Shown here piece by piece: positions 48,472 through 61,800 of a stretch of DNA of 64,000 nt. The DNA comes from Polytrichum commune (lineage: Eukaryota > Streptophyta > Polytrichopsida > Polytrichales > Polytrichaceae): the NCBI GenBank assembly GCA_950295325.1, contig OX485808.1, forward strand, positions 22,218,527 to 22,282,526. Direction: 5' to 3'. Position 1 is the stretch's first letter, and the number at the start of each line of letters is the position of its first letter. The notes beneath the pieces were generated by a model that was not told the origin of the DNA, searched no databases, and saw only the letters and a list, made by a program, of their open reading frames with translations. A program made the translations under genes and the position numbers.

Positions 48472-48684
48472 TCAGCTTCGAGCTATGAAAGCATGATCTA
48501 GAAAGATGTCGCATGTGGGTTGCTCTTGGGCATCTACTTTCAAGAAAGGTGAGATGAAATCCTTCGAGTCGTCCTCTAGGTCATCTGGAATCGGTGGTAA
48601 ATCCCTGCGGCCTAGTTTGTAAGTTACAGCAACATACTCAACCTCATCTCCAACGGGCAATCTGCTTGCAGCCATCTCCAGCAC
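48472..48684 (-). CDS. Hypothetical small ORF
   Basis: A 70-codon frame, MLEMAASRLPVGDEVEYVAV, followed by KLGRRDLPPIPDDLEDD and a Cys/His-containing end. Composition looks protein-like (balanced charge, acidic patch), unlike the frames around it. I recognise no family. A second Met at residue 4 may be the start. It may be an exon or a decayed gene fragment. Confidence 0.25.
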   Translation of the reverse strand: MLEMAASRLPVGDEVEYVAVTYKLGRRDLPPIPDDLEDDSKDFISPFLKVDAQEQPTCDIFLDHAFIARS

Positions 48685-49534
48685 CGTGCACGCCTAGACT
48701 CTAATTATCGGCCTTATAATTGCACAAGGTGTTTATGTTTATTACCTTTCATCACGTCCGGGGAAAGAGAGAGGGAATTATCGTATATGAGTGTATCTCT
48801 CATTCATCTGACCCAAAAAAGCCCGGAAATAGTATGCAGCCCGGAGGATACCAAATTGTTTTTATTGATTTGACACCGCAATCACCTTCACAGTCTCCGC
48901 ATTCGTGTAGTCCAAGTTATTTGAGATGAATCGGTGTAGAGATGAATCGGTCACAAACCTATAGGGGTTCAAGTTTTTATGGTGGATGGATGAGAGGTTT
49001 GCTCATACACGATAATTTCCTTTCTCTTCCGGAGCCATTCACGAGAAAGTATCGACACGCGCTGTTTCTGTACCCTTTAATCTATCTACAAGCCTAGCCA
49101 TCCCAAAGTCAGGTAGCTTAAGTACACCTCTCTTCAACAAAATGTTTTCACATTTACTAACTCTATCCATGATGTCTTGATCATGAAGATACTCGAGGTC
49201 ATCAACAATCTGCTCTGTGTAGCTCCTAACATGCTCATGACTAAGTCTGTATTAGGTATTGGTTTTCCTGAGAACGGGTATCAGTATATAATGGGGCCCC
49301 CATGTAGTGAGAATCCATACAACACTGAAGACTGAAGCAGCCCAAAGTGGAGACTGATGCGAGCCAGATTGGAGATGTAGTTGCAGATTGGATGGTGAAT
49401 GGGTGCTTTTCGAAATGTGCAAAAGTTAGTGGAGGTCAAAGTGAAGATTGGAGTTGGAATTAGGATTGGAGGTGGAAGTGAACATTGGAACTAGATCAGA
49501 TTTTCACAAAGATGCAAAATTTACAAGAGGCCAA
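48685..49534. other. Intergenic, no feature recognised
   Basis: No gene or repeat supported. A pair of short direct repeats (GATGAATCGGT, 48,927 and 48,941) is trivial. Confidence 0.35.
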
Positions 49535-49875
49535 TAGAGTTATCCATTAACTCAACCGGAGTTTTAGTAGGGAGTTGGTTGTTTCACATGCATAACTTTC
49601 CATGTTCGGTAAGTTTTGGGTGCATGCTTGGAGTCAATGTGGAGGTTTGTCAATGTGGACATTCCATATTGGTTCATTGGGTACCAAACTCATTTTGGCA
49701 TCTCTTGGCATGCCAAAATGAGTTTGGTACCCAATGAACCAATATAAACTGTCCTTCGTTCAAACCTCCACATTGACTCCAAGCATGCACCCAAAACTTA
49801 CCGAACATGGAAAGTTATACATGCGAAACAACCAACTCCCTACTAAATCTCCAGTTGAGTTAAAGGATAACTCTA
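49535..49875. repeat. Near-perfect 340-bp palindrome (foldback element)
   Basis: The arms at 49,535-49,704 and about 49,706-49,875 are almost exact reverse complements. Examples are GGTACCAAACTCATTTTGGC facing GCCAAAATGAGTTTGGTACC at the centre, and TAGAGTTATCC at one end facing GGATAACTCTA at the other. There is practically no loop. A transcript would form a hairpin of about 165 base pairs. The outer motif (AGTTATCCxTTAAxTC) recurs at 52,898 and 54,140. Confidence 0.9.
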
Positions 49876-50515
49876 ATGTGACAATTCTCTCTTTGTTTTC
49901 ATCCGAGACGCTCCCAATTGTGTGAATTATTGACCCTACAAAGCACACTTCTCTTTTTTAGAGTCCGTTCTTAACTACAAGTCACGCTATACACCACTCA
50001 AATATAAGTGTTCGAATAACAATAGTGACCATATGGTTAGCCCCACATACCTTGGAAGATGGTTGAGGATGAGGCTATTGCAGTGGAACATCACATTCTT
50101 CATTATGGTCTTGAGGTTGGCCACAAATCCATTGAGGATTTTTAGTCATAAGTACCATGAGAACCATTAATATTCCACCCAAAGGCGAATGCTTAGTACA
50201 TAAACAACTCTTCAAGTCCGTGTTGCAGGCCATAACATTATTAAGTAGTGTGTGTTCGTTCATGTGGGCCTTATAATCATGGAATGTCCCAACCTAATGC
50301 AAGGAGACCCAAATTAAGTTTGAATGTGCACTAGGGTGGGGCATCCAAGATTATATTCTTAGGGCCCACATGAACAAACGCACATCGCTTAATAATGTTG
50401 TGGCGGTATGTGCAACTACTTTCAACAATTATTAGTTTTGTTGCACCCAAAAAGTTGTGGCTAGTTGGCTATTGCAACCCTCCATTTCATAACATTACTA
50501 GTCTCCACCTACCAC
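49876..50515. other. Intergenic, no feature recognised
   Basis: AT-rich, no gene. One phrase (CACATGAACxAACxCACA) occurs in inverted orientation near 50,250-50,270 and 50,368-50,385, suggesting another small inverted repeat. Confidence 0.35.
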
Positions 50516-50518
50516 TTA

Positions 50519-50963
50519 GGGACGGTTTACACTATGGACCATGAAGTCGTCCCACGGCCGTCTAAGCGATGTGATTGGACGTTGAAGTCGTCCCGGGACG
50601 ACTTGGGTTTACACCAAGGAAAAAATTGCAGAGTGACCACGGAGGTTGAGGTCCACAAAATATTATTTTTTAAGCCTACTCTATCCACTGCCATGGTCCA
50701 ACGGGTTTTCCGTTGGGACAAGCAAAAGAGGTGGTCCGGGAAAAAGAGCAAGGGCCCATGTCAGAAAAATGCCATTTTAAGCCTTTTTGGTGCATGGTCA
50801 TTCTTCATGGTCCACATTCGGTTTACACCTAGTGAAGGGCCCATGAACCATGAAAACTAATATTTTAGTAACTCGGACCATGGAAGTCGTCCCATGAAGT
50901 CGTCCCACGCAAAATAGGCCTCTTACGTGGGACGACTTCATGGTCCATAGTGTAAACTGCCCC
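50519..50963. mobile_element. Tourist-like (PIF/Harbinger) MITE with TTA target duplication
   Basis: TIRs of about 38 bases: GGGACGGTTTACACTATGGA on the left and, reversed, GGGGCAGTTTACACTATGGA on the right, both continuing CCATGAAGTCGTCCCACG. The element is flanked by TTA on each side (50,516-50,518 and 50,964-50,966). A 3-base TTA duplication and a GGG... terminus are diagnostic of PIF/Harbinger-derived Tourist MITEs. The internal GTCGTCCC motif recurs several times. A 131-codon frame across it is chance. Confidence 0.88.
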
Positions 50964-50966
50964 TTA

Positions 50967-52896
50967 CTCAAGACATGAGAATAACTCGACCAAAGGCTAA
51001 AAACTAAACATGGTGTGATTTTCAAAAAGCGATGGCTTCAGTTCTAGTGCCGTGGCAAGGTCCCCTAGGAACAAAGCATTTATTTCCATATTATAACATT
51101 ATTAAGTCATATGGCTTAATTCCATTTCTATATTCACCATCTAACAAGGGTCTTTCCACCATCTTACCTTCAAGAGAAGATACTTAGATAATACGAAGAA
51201 ATTGGCACATGTATGAACAATGTGAAAAATGTGAATAATGCCGATATTTTTTAGCAAATAGTGTTGCCAACATATTTGGGGTGGGGGGCCTATATGATCA
51301 CTCAATGAGCATCATAATCTTGACTTTGATAATGAATATTTACCTAATCAGATGAGCTTCAAAAGTTATGATTTTGAATTTGCTAACCATCTCATGCTAA
51401 TAGTATGTTTCATGAATGAATTCATGTGGCTCTTGCGAGAAGTCCTCTAACAAAATCTGTGGACAACGATAAATATGGACATACATAAATAAGTAGATTC
51501 TTCAAGTGCAACGGAGTCGCACCATTACCATTAGATCTAAAAAGCCAATCGTGGAGGCTCATTATAACACCATCAATGGAGACACTCTTAAGCTTAGCAT
51601 GGATAGCATTGTAACAAACTTACAAAAATCAGGCAACCAGTCATAGATGTCTAAGCCCGTTAGAGAGAAAATTGACCTTCGTAAGGCCTCTCTGAGGTCA
51701 TTATCAAAAGGATCTTGGGGATTAATTTTTCGGCCTTCAATTGCAAGGACTTGCATAATAGGCTATGGTTACGAGGTACAACTTTGAGGCCAAGTACACC
51801 ACATACATGTCATTCTATTGGCCAAATACACCACATGTGTGGTTCCATTGGCCAAGCTTCATTCATCATACTCCCACACACATTTACCATGGAATACAAT
51901 TACACAAGGTAGTGACCTCCCACACATCCAAAAATGTACATTACGTACTCCTTGAATTAGGTGTGCGTGTCAACTTGAAAAGGGCACTTGAAGGGTCCAT
52001 TTTTGCTCTAATGGGCCTTGCAAAAAATATTCAACATTCATAGAATTAAACTTGTGTGACATTCTGTGAAAAATATCTTCATCTTATGTCAATGCTTTGA
52101 TCTCATCTTTAGTTGGCTCAGTGATATTCAAAGCTTGGTAAGACGCAATTGACAATAAAACCACCTAACACCAACACCAAACCTATATCCACCCAAATGC
52201 CATCAAGAGTTTTTGTTGCATGATTTCCTACAGGAAAAGCCTTGATATTTTGTTTTCATCCTTTGCCGGTTTTGTGATTTGATGATTTGAAATAATTCGG
52301 AGACGATGAACTTGGAGACTCATCATTTACGGGAATGGTAATTGGGATTTCAAACATTTGCAATCCAAACATGGTATACTACAATCCATGAGATCATGAG
52401 CTCTGCGCCATGACATTTAATCATTATGTATGCACAATAAGAAGTCATTTATTAATGTGTATAGAGTACATGTGTGCTAGATAGATATGGAAAATGTGAC
52501 AGGTCAATATCTGATTTTGAATGGTTGATAATATTTGTAGATGGTTGCAATGAAATGAAATTGATTTTTAGAGTCCACAAAGCTTTTAGGCTTATGAGAC
52601 TATGGCACTAAACATAAGTAGTTAGGTTTGAGAAGGAAATTAGTGTGACCCCCCATGTCACTCATTATTTCAAAAGGTGATTTGGGACACATTTGAAGTG
52701 CCATGTGGGCCAATAACAATAATCATTTGAGCTTTCCAGTGCTTTTTCATAGAATTGAAACACATGAAATCATGACTGTGGTATCACATAAAACATGGTG
52801 TACATGCATTTCCTATCCATGAGGGAAGTTTGGTGCATTATAGAACACCATGGGAACGTCATTTTTTAGTTCATATAATTATATTTTCATTCAAAT
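50967..52896. other. Intergenic, with an inverted partial copy of repeat R
   Basis: About 51,355-51,430, read on the reverse strand, matches the start of repeat R (GAGATGGTTAGCAAATTCAAA versus GAGATGGTTAGCAAATCCAAA at 3,222). No gene is supported in the rest. Confidence 0.4.
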
Positions 52897-53285
52897 TAGA
52901 GTTATCCGTAAAGTCTCTCAAAGAGGGATGAAATTGTGGGTTTCATCCTTCTTTGAGAGAACTTGCTACTAAGAGCTCATTAGCTCGTCGTGTATCAAGG
53001 CCTATTTGAAAGTTGGGTGAAACTTTTGAAAACTCTTGTCATTTAAAAAAATTGTGAGAATTGTAGGATTTATATGGTATGCGCATGGGACCCACTATCC
53101 TAAACCTGGATCAGCCTATACAAGGCTAGCATGGCCCCCACATCCTAGTAGGATATGCTAGGAAGCCGGATTTTAATAGCCTAACACCACTCTTTCTATA
53201 TGAAAATTTAAGCATTAAGAAAACTTGCGTGACGTTAGGTTAATTCTCATGAAATCTGGGGTTTAGACTAAACCCATGGTTTGGG
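52897..53285 (+). repeat. Direct repeat T, copy 1
   Basis: About 390 bases matching 54,137-54,510 in the same order: AGTTATCCGT, GCCTATTTGAAAGTTGGGTG, GGCCCCCACATCCTAGTAGG, CACCACTCTTT, GGTTAATTCTCATGAA. Near its start is a 45-base hairpin (52,915-52,959, stem CTCTCAAAGAGGGATGAAA). With its partner 1.2 kb away it could be a pair of short LTRs, but the ends are not clear TG...CA. Confidence 0.6.
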
Positions 53286-54136
53286 ACCAACTTTTTTTTC
53301 CTAGCTACTAGCCACTTTGCTATGGTGAAGTGAATTAATTTACACACACATGTTTAAAAAAAATCGGAGTTCTTGCTTGTAAGGTGCCGCCTCCAGTCTT
53401 TGTGAGTAAGAGGTGGCGCCAACTAGCTTAACATGGGTGGAGTGGAGTCGCCTAAAAATCAGGACCCGCCTTTAAGCTTCATTATTAGGTACAGCCAGTG
53501 AACTCCACTATGAGCCATGGATGGAGCCCATCTTCCCATCCAAGGGCTCATGTTGCCTACATTTAGTTGGGTGGGGTGAGTGGTGTTGCCACTTTCTCCT
53601 TCATTCTCCACCTTCATGGTCAACACCCTCTTTGCTCTCTTAGCTTGTACCTTGTAGCCTCTTTATTCATGTAGTGGCGATTAGTGGCGCCACCTTTTGG
53701 TTGTAGTGGAGTTTAAGAACTTTGGGTACCAAATTTCACGTTATGAAGTGGAACCCACAGTGGTGCTTGAAGGTGCCAACCTCCCTCCCTCGCTATTTGT
53801 ATTTGTATGTGTGACTGTAAGAGTGGTTTCTTTTAGCAATGATGTTCATTTTAGGTGTATTCTCTTATTTAAGTGGGTTGGTCCAATTTGTTTGGGTATA
53901 GAAATGCATTAGGTACTTCCAAGTGTAAAATATTTCAATTCTAATCATCTTATGTGTATGCAAACTAGTTCAATTTTGAAGGTTGACTCAACATTTTTGG
54001 CCTAAAATGTTGCTAAGTGCTTTAAACATGTGATATGTGCATGTTGATCCTCTCATACATTTGCAAACTAATTGAACTTGGAAGCCTCTAGAGGTTTAAG
54101 GGACTAGTGCAATTGTTTTTGGTGTAGCCAATTTCA
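53286..54136. other. Interval between direct repeats T
   Basis: Contains G/C-rich phrases (GGTGGCGCCAAC near 53,411, GTGGCGCCACC near 53,682) but no gene or primer site I can recognise. Confidence 0.35.
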
Positions 54137-54510
54137 ATAAAGTTATCCGTTAAGTCCCTCAAAAACTAAGGAAACGTTCTATCAACATCTCCTTGCCCCA
54201 TCGTACACTAGAGCCTATTTTGAAAGTTGGGTGCAAATTTTGAGGCCTCCTCTTCCCACCTATCAAACTTTGAGAGAATTTTTGAATCTAAAATAGGGGT
54301 TTGCACATGGCACCCACCATCCTAAATCCTGGATTGACCAATGCACAGCTAGCTTGACCCACCCATCAAAGTAGGACAAGCTAGACAACCAGTTTTTTAT
54401 AGCCCAATACCACTCTTTGTGTGCGATAATGCAAGCATCAAGAAAAACTTGAGTGACTTTGGGTTAATTCTCATGAACTCTAGGGTTGGGATTATAACTT
54501 TGGTTTCATC
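54137..54510 (+). repeat. Direct repeat T, copy 2
   Basis: Partner of 52,897-53,285, diverged to a similar degree as the other old repeats here. Shared blocks include AAGTTATCCGTTAAGTCCCT and GGTTAATTCTCATGAACTCT. Confidence 0.6.
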
Positions 54511-54879
54511 CATTTACTTTACAAATAATCCTAATACATAGCCAATTTGCCTCTAAATTTGTGGCATGTGTGGTCATTTGTAGACTGAATATAAATACAA
54601 AGCGACCACAGATTTCTTCCATGTACAATTAGAAATAAATACCCAAATTGACAAATAGGTGCATTCACCAAATACTCCCTTTGATTCATCTAAATGTAAG
54701 GTAGAAATACTATAATCCGTTAACCACCCTCTAGCCGTGCACTAAACCGCCGTCATAATGGTGAAGTGCCATTTCTAAAAGTGATCATGGCTCGGCAGTA
54801 ACTTCAATGCATGTACACTTAGTGTAGCCAATGGGAGTCAAGTGTTAATGTACTCATGAGGTAACCAATTTAGGCGATG

Positions 54880-55045
54880 TTCTATATGAAAATGCGGATT
54901 ACCATGTTCGGTGTAGGAAGAATCTAGTGAACAAGTACGGGTTTCCACTTTGAAAAATTGTAGCACTTTTTTGGTATAGGGCAAAAAAATATGAAACAAC
55001 TTGCATTCTTCATGAATCCTTCTCGTCCATCTTGGAAAATTATCT
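54880..55045 (-). repeat. Dispersed repeat S, copy 2 (inverted)
   Basis: The reverse complement of 42,740-42,940. The block GCAAGTTGTTT and the following TACAATTTTTCAAAG are the clearest. Confidence 0.55.
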
Positions 55046-55864
55046 CATGAATGTCAGACCAGATCTTCAATGCGAATCACCTTATTTGCATGGGAACCAC
55101 ATATCCCATCTATCCCCACAAAATTTGAGCCTAAAACACTTAGTTTGCATCCGAAAATTTGCGTCCTTATCTAGCCTTCTCAATTTTTCCCATTTGAACA
55201 AAAACTACATTCTCCTATTCATTGTCAATAATACTTTCCATAAACCTGATAAGTTATATTTGATGTTTTCTTGACACATACCGGCGATGAACCTGAGTCC
55301 CAGGCACTTTACTCACATGACCTTTCCATAGGAGAGTTGCATCATACAAGCCAGATTACAAAAGTATGGACACAACAAATGCTATTTGTACACTACAATA
55401 GTGCTCCTCAATCCCATGACAGTGCCTTCAATTTAAGAAACCCAGATTGGGGAAATAGCGTGGGTCTACATTCTTATCTGACCTCTTCCAACAAAAAGCA
55501 CAAGCTTCTTCTTGCCTATACACCTACTACACTTCTTCATATTTGTACAACTCTCCCTACCATGTGCTATATAAAAAGGTGAACAATAACACACCTCCAT
55601 ATTGGCTTAAGGCCCAGCTACTGATAAATATTTTCCCACTCATGCACAAAACTCTCTTCCCTATTTCGTATATGCCTACACCAATCAATATCTTGCTCTC
55701 CATCATTGATGCCCAATGCAATCTGTTGATTAGGACAGAGTGCAAGGGAAAGCCATACCTTTTAGGACATCATCCTGAACATGTAATAGTCCATTATCAT
55801 CGTCATATGAAAAACATCTCCACTCGCCCATTGTTCTGACATTTTTCTTTTAAAAAAAAATTCA
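55046..55864. other. VARICOSE 3' flank
   Basis: On the minus strand this follows the VARICOSE stop codon. The first few hundred bases below 55,865 should be its 3' UTR. No poly(A) signal is certain. Several plus-strand frames here are not protein-like. Confidence 0.35.
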
Positions 55865-58800
55865 TCACTTGCATGCCGTTAGCATAGAGTTCACGACATG
55901 GATTACGAGTCGCATCTGGTTTGCAAGCTCCCCAGGGCCTGCAATTATTGTCTGTTGCTGCAGGGTTTGGTGTAGCTGTTCCAAGAAGGCTCGAATATGA
56001 GGAGCAAGCCCAGGGTCTTTTGGGTTTAAGGCCAACACTGCCTCCTGTATCCATTTCAGTTTAGCTTTAGTGTCTGTTCCTATGTCCACTCCCAGCTGTT
56101 GCACCAAAGACAGCAACACACCCTGGCTCAGCTGTACAAGTCCTGTTTGGAACACTGCAACGGGGTCAATCTGCAAAACACACAACAGAAGAACACACTA
56201 ATACCTGTAAGAGAGGCACCGAGATAATTTTAGCACCCTTAAGCATATGCAAGGATGTTCTCTTCCTATTCTAGCTTCAAGAATAAATTTCCGAGAATTA
56301 CTCAAATACATGCATAAATGCCAAGCACAGTCAAGTGGCAAGCTGTCATCAGTCAAAACCTTATTGTTACTTATCTTTGGACAAAGCCTTCTCCCCATTT
56401 ACCACTATTCAACTTAATGACCTTGCCAAGAAACTTGCCAAGTGTATACTCTTTCAAGATGCTTATCTAGGGAGAGCACCCACTACAACATTTAAGAATG
56501 CTTTGATTGAAATAGAGTCACTCTTACCAGAAAACGACCTACAGACCCACATTTCACTGATTTTGGTAAACATTGTGGGCCACACTATTGAGTTGATTCA
56601 CACTATTATACTTGTACATTCCCAATGATAGTGTGATTTATATCTATAGACCTATGCATGATATTTACCAAACTCAGTGTAGTTAGACTTTGCTGTCTGC
56701 AACCAATGTGATATACGGATGACTGCAAAGCCTACTTGTAAAAGGTCTACTATAAATGCGTAGCTGCTTATTAGAATACAGATGTGCAACTGTAAGATGA
56801 ATGCCAGTCCTCCAAATAAAAAGCTACATTTCCTTGCAGCAAATCCACTATGACAGTCATAAAACAATGATAAACCAACCTGATCACAAAGCCAAGATAC
56901 TATTGCCACATCACCAAGAGACAGGGCCATGTTGAAAGCATCCTCATAATTGTTCTCCCTAACCAGCTTTGTTAGCTTCACTGTTGGATCTATTGTCTCC
57001 TCCACATGCTGCCGCCTCATAATCTACATAAGAACAGATTAGCATAAGATGACGATCCATACTGCTCAACACCATAAAGCCTTGCACACAACCTCAACAA
57101 AAAACTTAACTCTGCAGATCATATACAAGGGTTAGAGGCTCACCACAGTGGCACGAAGTAAGGGCTCTCTAAATGCAACATACCCTGACTGAGGATTAAT
57201 AGTTTTAAGCTTAGCTGAACTATACCTGCATGAAATATGAGATGGATAAAGCCATAACTGGCACAACTCATTCATAAAGGATGCGCATGTACTCCTTGAG
57301 CATTATATTTCAACTCTAGACACTTATTATGTTCTATAAAATTAGGTGAGAATTTATGAAATAGCACAGATGACAAGATACTCCAAGGTATACTAGTTTA
57401 TTTTAGAGAATATTCAGTACCTTCTCAAGGAATCCACTATTTCCCTGACGATTAGTAGACGATGTGCCAGCATTCTCCACTAGTGCTGCCAATCTATTGT
57501 TGGTTTCAGTCAGTTCCACCCTTAGAGTTTCTGCAAGTGTCGATGCTGACACAACTGCATCCTGCAGTCTCCACCACAACACCACATAAATGGATAGCCT
57601 AATATCACCTGCAGAGGATAATCTCTCTCAGATTTTGTTTAGTTTCTTCCTGCACAACTTGTGTCAACTACAATCTATACTCTATTCTGCTAAAACCAGA
57701 ACTTTCTCAATTAAGAAACTGCAAAAATAGGTGACCTGGATAACTATAAACATCTTCTATTCACTGCAGTAAGAATAGCTCATGTTGCATGGATGTTCTC
57801 CAGAAGCACAATAGATGTGCATGTTTGTTCAACATATAGGGCACATCTGACTCAAAAGCACCCATACAAACAAAACTCTTGAATACCTCAAACATGAATC
57901 CAGACTTGCTAGTGTGATTTGCCTTCAACCCCAAATATTGGACAAGCTTCTTGCCATGCAAGTCCTTCAAACTCAAATTAGCCACTCAGTAGTCTATTCT
58001 TACAGATTATACATACTAGGACATAACTTGTTTCTTGAACAGTAGCAAATTAGGAAACTAAATAACTCTGAAGATCAGAGATTTGGGGATAGCAACTGAA
58101 CCTGAAGCGTTGAGGCAAGAGGTGAATGCATTGAGGAGAATTGTTGCTGAGCATTCAAGGTGTGCTCTGCCATACCCCGTGTAAACATAGAGTCCACGTG
58201 CTCAAACATAGTCCGACATGAATTCTCAAATGTTGGGATGATGTAGCCCTCAAAAGAAGCACGAATTGCATCCTGAAACAACAGCCAAGAGCATTCTTAC
58301 TCCATAAAAGTATAATTGCAGTAAAAGAATTTAAGTAATGTACTCAAGACACATCAATTGTGTTTAATAAAGCACCTGTAGAGCTTGTTTACCCACAGAC
58401 TGAAATTGAGTCTGCAGTTGTCGAGAAATAGTGGTCTCCAGCTTCCCTAGTATCAACCTCTCCAGTTGAGGCAACAGTTTCTCAGCAATGCCCTTCTGCA
58501 AAAAGCATAGAATTCCCCAGCATGTGAACACGCATTGCCAGCTATATCAATATGTAAACTAAGTGAGCTAAAAACATGGCTCAGTGATTGTCCACCTAGG
58601 CACTGGGGAGCACATTGCATCACCCACAGCAGACAAAAAATCCTGTATAATGGCATCTTGAACAGGTCATGTACCTCTACATACCACATGGCTAGTAAGG
58701 ATCGCCTGAGCTCCATCCTTGGACAATAAAGGATCCAAGATTTACTAAACAAAGCAAGTTACTGTTGCAAAGAAATATGTGAACCTGGAATGTTTCATTG

Positions 58801-61800
58801 ATGACCGATGAAATCGCCTTCTGAAGAGGGGGAAGAATCGCCTGACTGACAGCTGGGATAAGAGCACTAAACTCCTTTCTAAGACCACGTTCTAATACAG
58901 CTGGCATGTCCTTATTTATGAAGTTGCTAAGTAGTGCTGTGATCTGCTGCAATCTTTCTCGCTCACTTTTCTCCCTCTTAGCATTTTCCTCAGCTAGACG
59001 TGCCCACATGGCATCAACATGGGCTTTAAGCACTTTCTCCATCCGCTGACCCATTGCCACTGATCAGACACAAGTGTAAAGTTGAGTAAAAATCCAAGTA
59101 CATTTATGACCACATGAGAACAAACACCAGATTAAACAGCCAAGAATCATGACCTGCACTCTGTCACATATCTGCATAATTGTAAGTTCATACCTTCCAG
59201 GCGCTTCCCTTCTTTGACAACTGGGACAGACACCATCACTGTCATCTGCTTTTGCAAATCACTCTGCATCATGACTAACTGCACCAACCCTCCAATAGAC
59301 CACCTCCATTAATACCACTGCTGGTACCATGAACTCTAATGTGTATGATGCAAGGACTGCAGAGGATGCTGAAGAAGTTTGAGCTAAGTCTCTAACCAGA
59401 GGTACATTAAATTTGACGCAATGCAATGTTTCCAGAGTGTCTGAACAGAAGGCACCTTCATGGAAGGTCCAAATAAATTTCAAGACCAGTAGAGAATGAC
59501 AACCATGATTGTGTGATGATGAGTACGAAAAATTTGGACACATCAGAAGTGTGGAAGATACATTTACAAGAATAAATATAGAGCCATCTTGAGCCTCAAC
59601 CTCTTGTTCAAACAAAGTAATACCACAATCCTGCAGGAAATCAACCTACCATTAAACTGAACTTCTCAAGGAGTAGAAGAGGGAAGAAGACTCAGACACA
59701 GAAACATGAATGCAGAACATAGGAAAGGAGCATTCCATAAAAATCTTACAGCTTGAATCAATGACAGAATACCTGATTGATGGAGTCTTGCATCAAAGCC
59801 ACCTGTGCAGCCAAACCTGTGTCCACGATTGGTGTACTCCAACTGGAGCTCGGTTCACCTTCTGGTATTGTTGCACCATCAACAATTGATGTGACTGGTA
59901 ATTGAACAGATGTTGGCATAGATAAAGCTGCAATTCCTCCAACACTGGTCTTGTTCTTATTCTTTCTTCCCCGAGCAGCTATGGATGCCTGATTTGAAAT
60001 GCCCAACGCTTCACCACCAATCTCGCCTAGATTTGAACTTCTCTCTCGAGATTGATCTTGTCCGTCATCAGCACTTAAATCTGTAGGTCCCTCATTGTCA
60101 GTGTGGTTGAAGTCAGATTGGCTGTAGTTAGGTAGAGAGAATATTGAGGATCCAGATATCTGGTTTGCCGAATCCAGCTCATGTGAATCAACATTTGACT
60201 CATGAAGTCTCCCAACCCCATCCGACTGCTCAGAGACCATGTCACCAGCATTCGCTGCTCCAATTGGAAAATTCACTGTCTCTAACTGTACAGCCTCAAT
60301 CTCTGTGGCATTTGGCATGTCAATTGTTCTTGAGCTATCTCCATCTAATATAGTTGAGCCTGCTTGACGAAGTCTCAAATTATCTACATCAGAATCTTTT
60401 GGGCGACCAACAAGAGACATAAGCTCTGAAGGGGTTATCAAATGGTGAGGTTGTGATTGCACATTACTTTGTAGACCTGTAGAACCTGCACTAGATGGTC
60501 CTCGTCCATCCTCATTCTCAAGTACCCTATCAACCCCAGAATCATTAGGAAAGGAAGAAGAATTGTCATCCTCAGATGCTGTTGCTTGTGCAGATCCTAT
60601 GCTTGTTTCAAAATCGTCCCATTTCCCAGATTGCTGCCTTCTTATGTTTCCAGTTGGTGAATTTTCAACTCCCTTCTCAAAGCTTCCTGAAGGATGCCGG
60701 CCCAGTGTTGTGCTCACTGCATTAATAACTTTCACCTCCCTTGAATCAACCATCTCCACAATAGATTCACCTGAACTAGAAACTTTCTCTGCACTCTGTC
60801 TTCTGTCTTCAATTTTATCAATCTGAATCTTTGTGAGATCTGTGGGCACAGCATTAAACCATTGTTCCACAACCTTCGATGGACCCTTGGATGGTACAAG
60901 TATTTTCAAGGGAGGCACTGGCAGTTGTTCCTGACCTGCATCTTGCAGATCCTCAGCTTTTGAATCTGATTTATTGGGTGGGGAAGACAAAACTTGGGTA
61001 ACTTTCTCTGTCACAGATTCAGTAACAGTGACTGACTTCTTAGGATCATCCATCAAGTTCTTAGCCAACTCTTCAGCAGTCAATTTAGTGCTTGCTATCA
61101 ACTTGGCCATTTCAGTCATCTGTGGACCACCCTCTAATAGATTTTCAAATGCAGCTGTTAGCTTTTCATAGCGTGCTGGGTCAGATATCAAATTCGGTAC
61201 AGTAGTCGTATCAGCTACTTGTGGGCTTGCCTTAGGCACCTTCTCAAGTGGGGTCTGGAACGTTGAACTGGGCACCTTCACTGCGGATTTGTCTATTGCC
61301 TGGGGAGATTGTTTTGCAGTTTTCTCAGTTGCAGGTGGCATGCATTGAGATACAAAAAGAGTGCACTGCTGGATTTCCTGAGTTTGCACACAATAGATCT
61401 GTACTGTTTCTTCCCCTCCTTCAGAAATACCTTCCTCAGCAACAGTCAAGCTCAATATTGGGTAAGGAACTGAAAACTCTGCAAGGTAATTCATTTGAGC
61501 TGCTTCTGGTCTAGAACCAAACTGCACATGAAGAACATAGATGGCATTTTTCTTTGCATTTGCAACCACAACAAGGTTGGCTCGAGGTGCCACCACCACC
61601 TGGTTAAAAAACACATTCTCTAAATCATCTCCAGCAGTAGAGCTTTGAAACTCAACTGTCTGCACACACTGCCACATGATTGTTCCAGATTTCGAAGGTT
61701 CCTCTGGAGCCCACAATTTTAGTTCCCGATTCCCCTGATTACCCTGGCAACAAGTTCACAAAAAGAGAGATGTTAGGTCTCTAACCTGTCCAATTCCAGG

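Noticed and set aside
57144-57225. Open, GT/AG-bounded interval inside a VARICOSE intron
   Set aside because: It would add 82 bases and bring in an immediate stop in the phase of the preceding exon. Without it the neighbouring exons join in phase and match the family.
59758-61514. Plus-strand frames across the large VARICOSE exon
   Set aside because: Antisense shadows of a 657-codon exon; no independent evidence.
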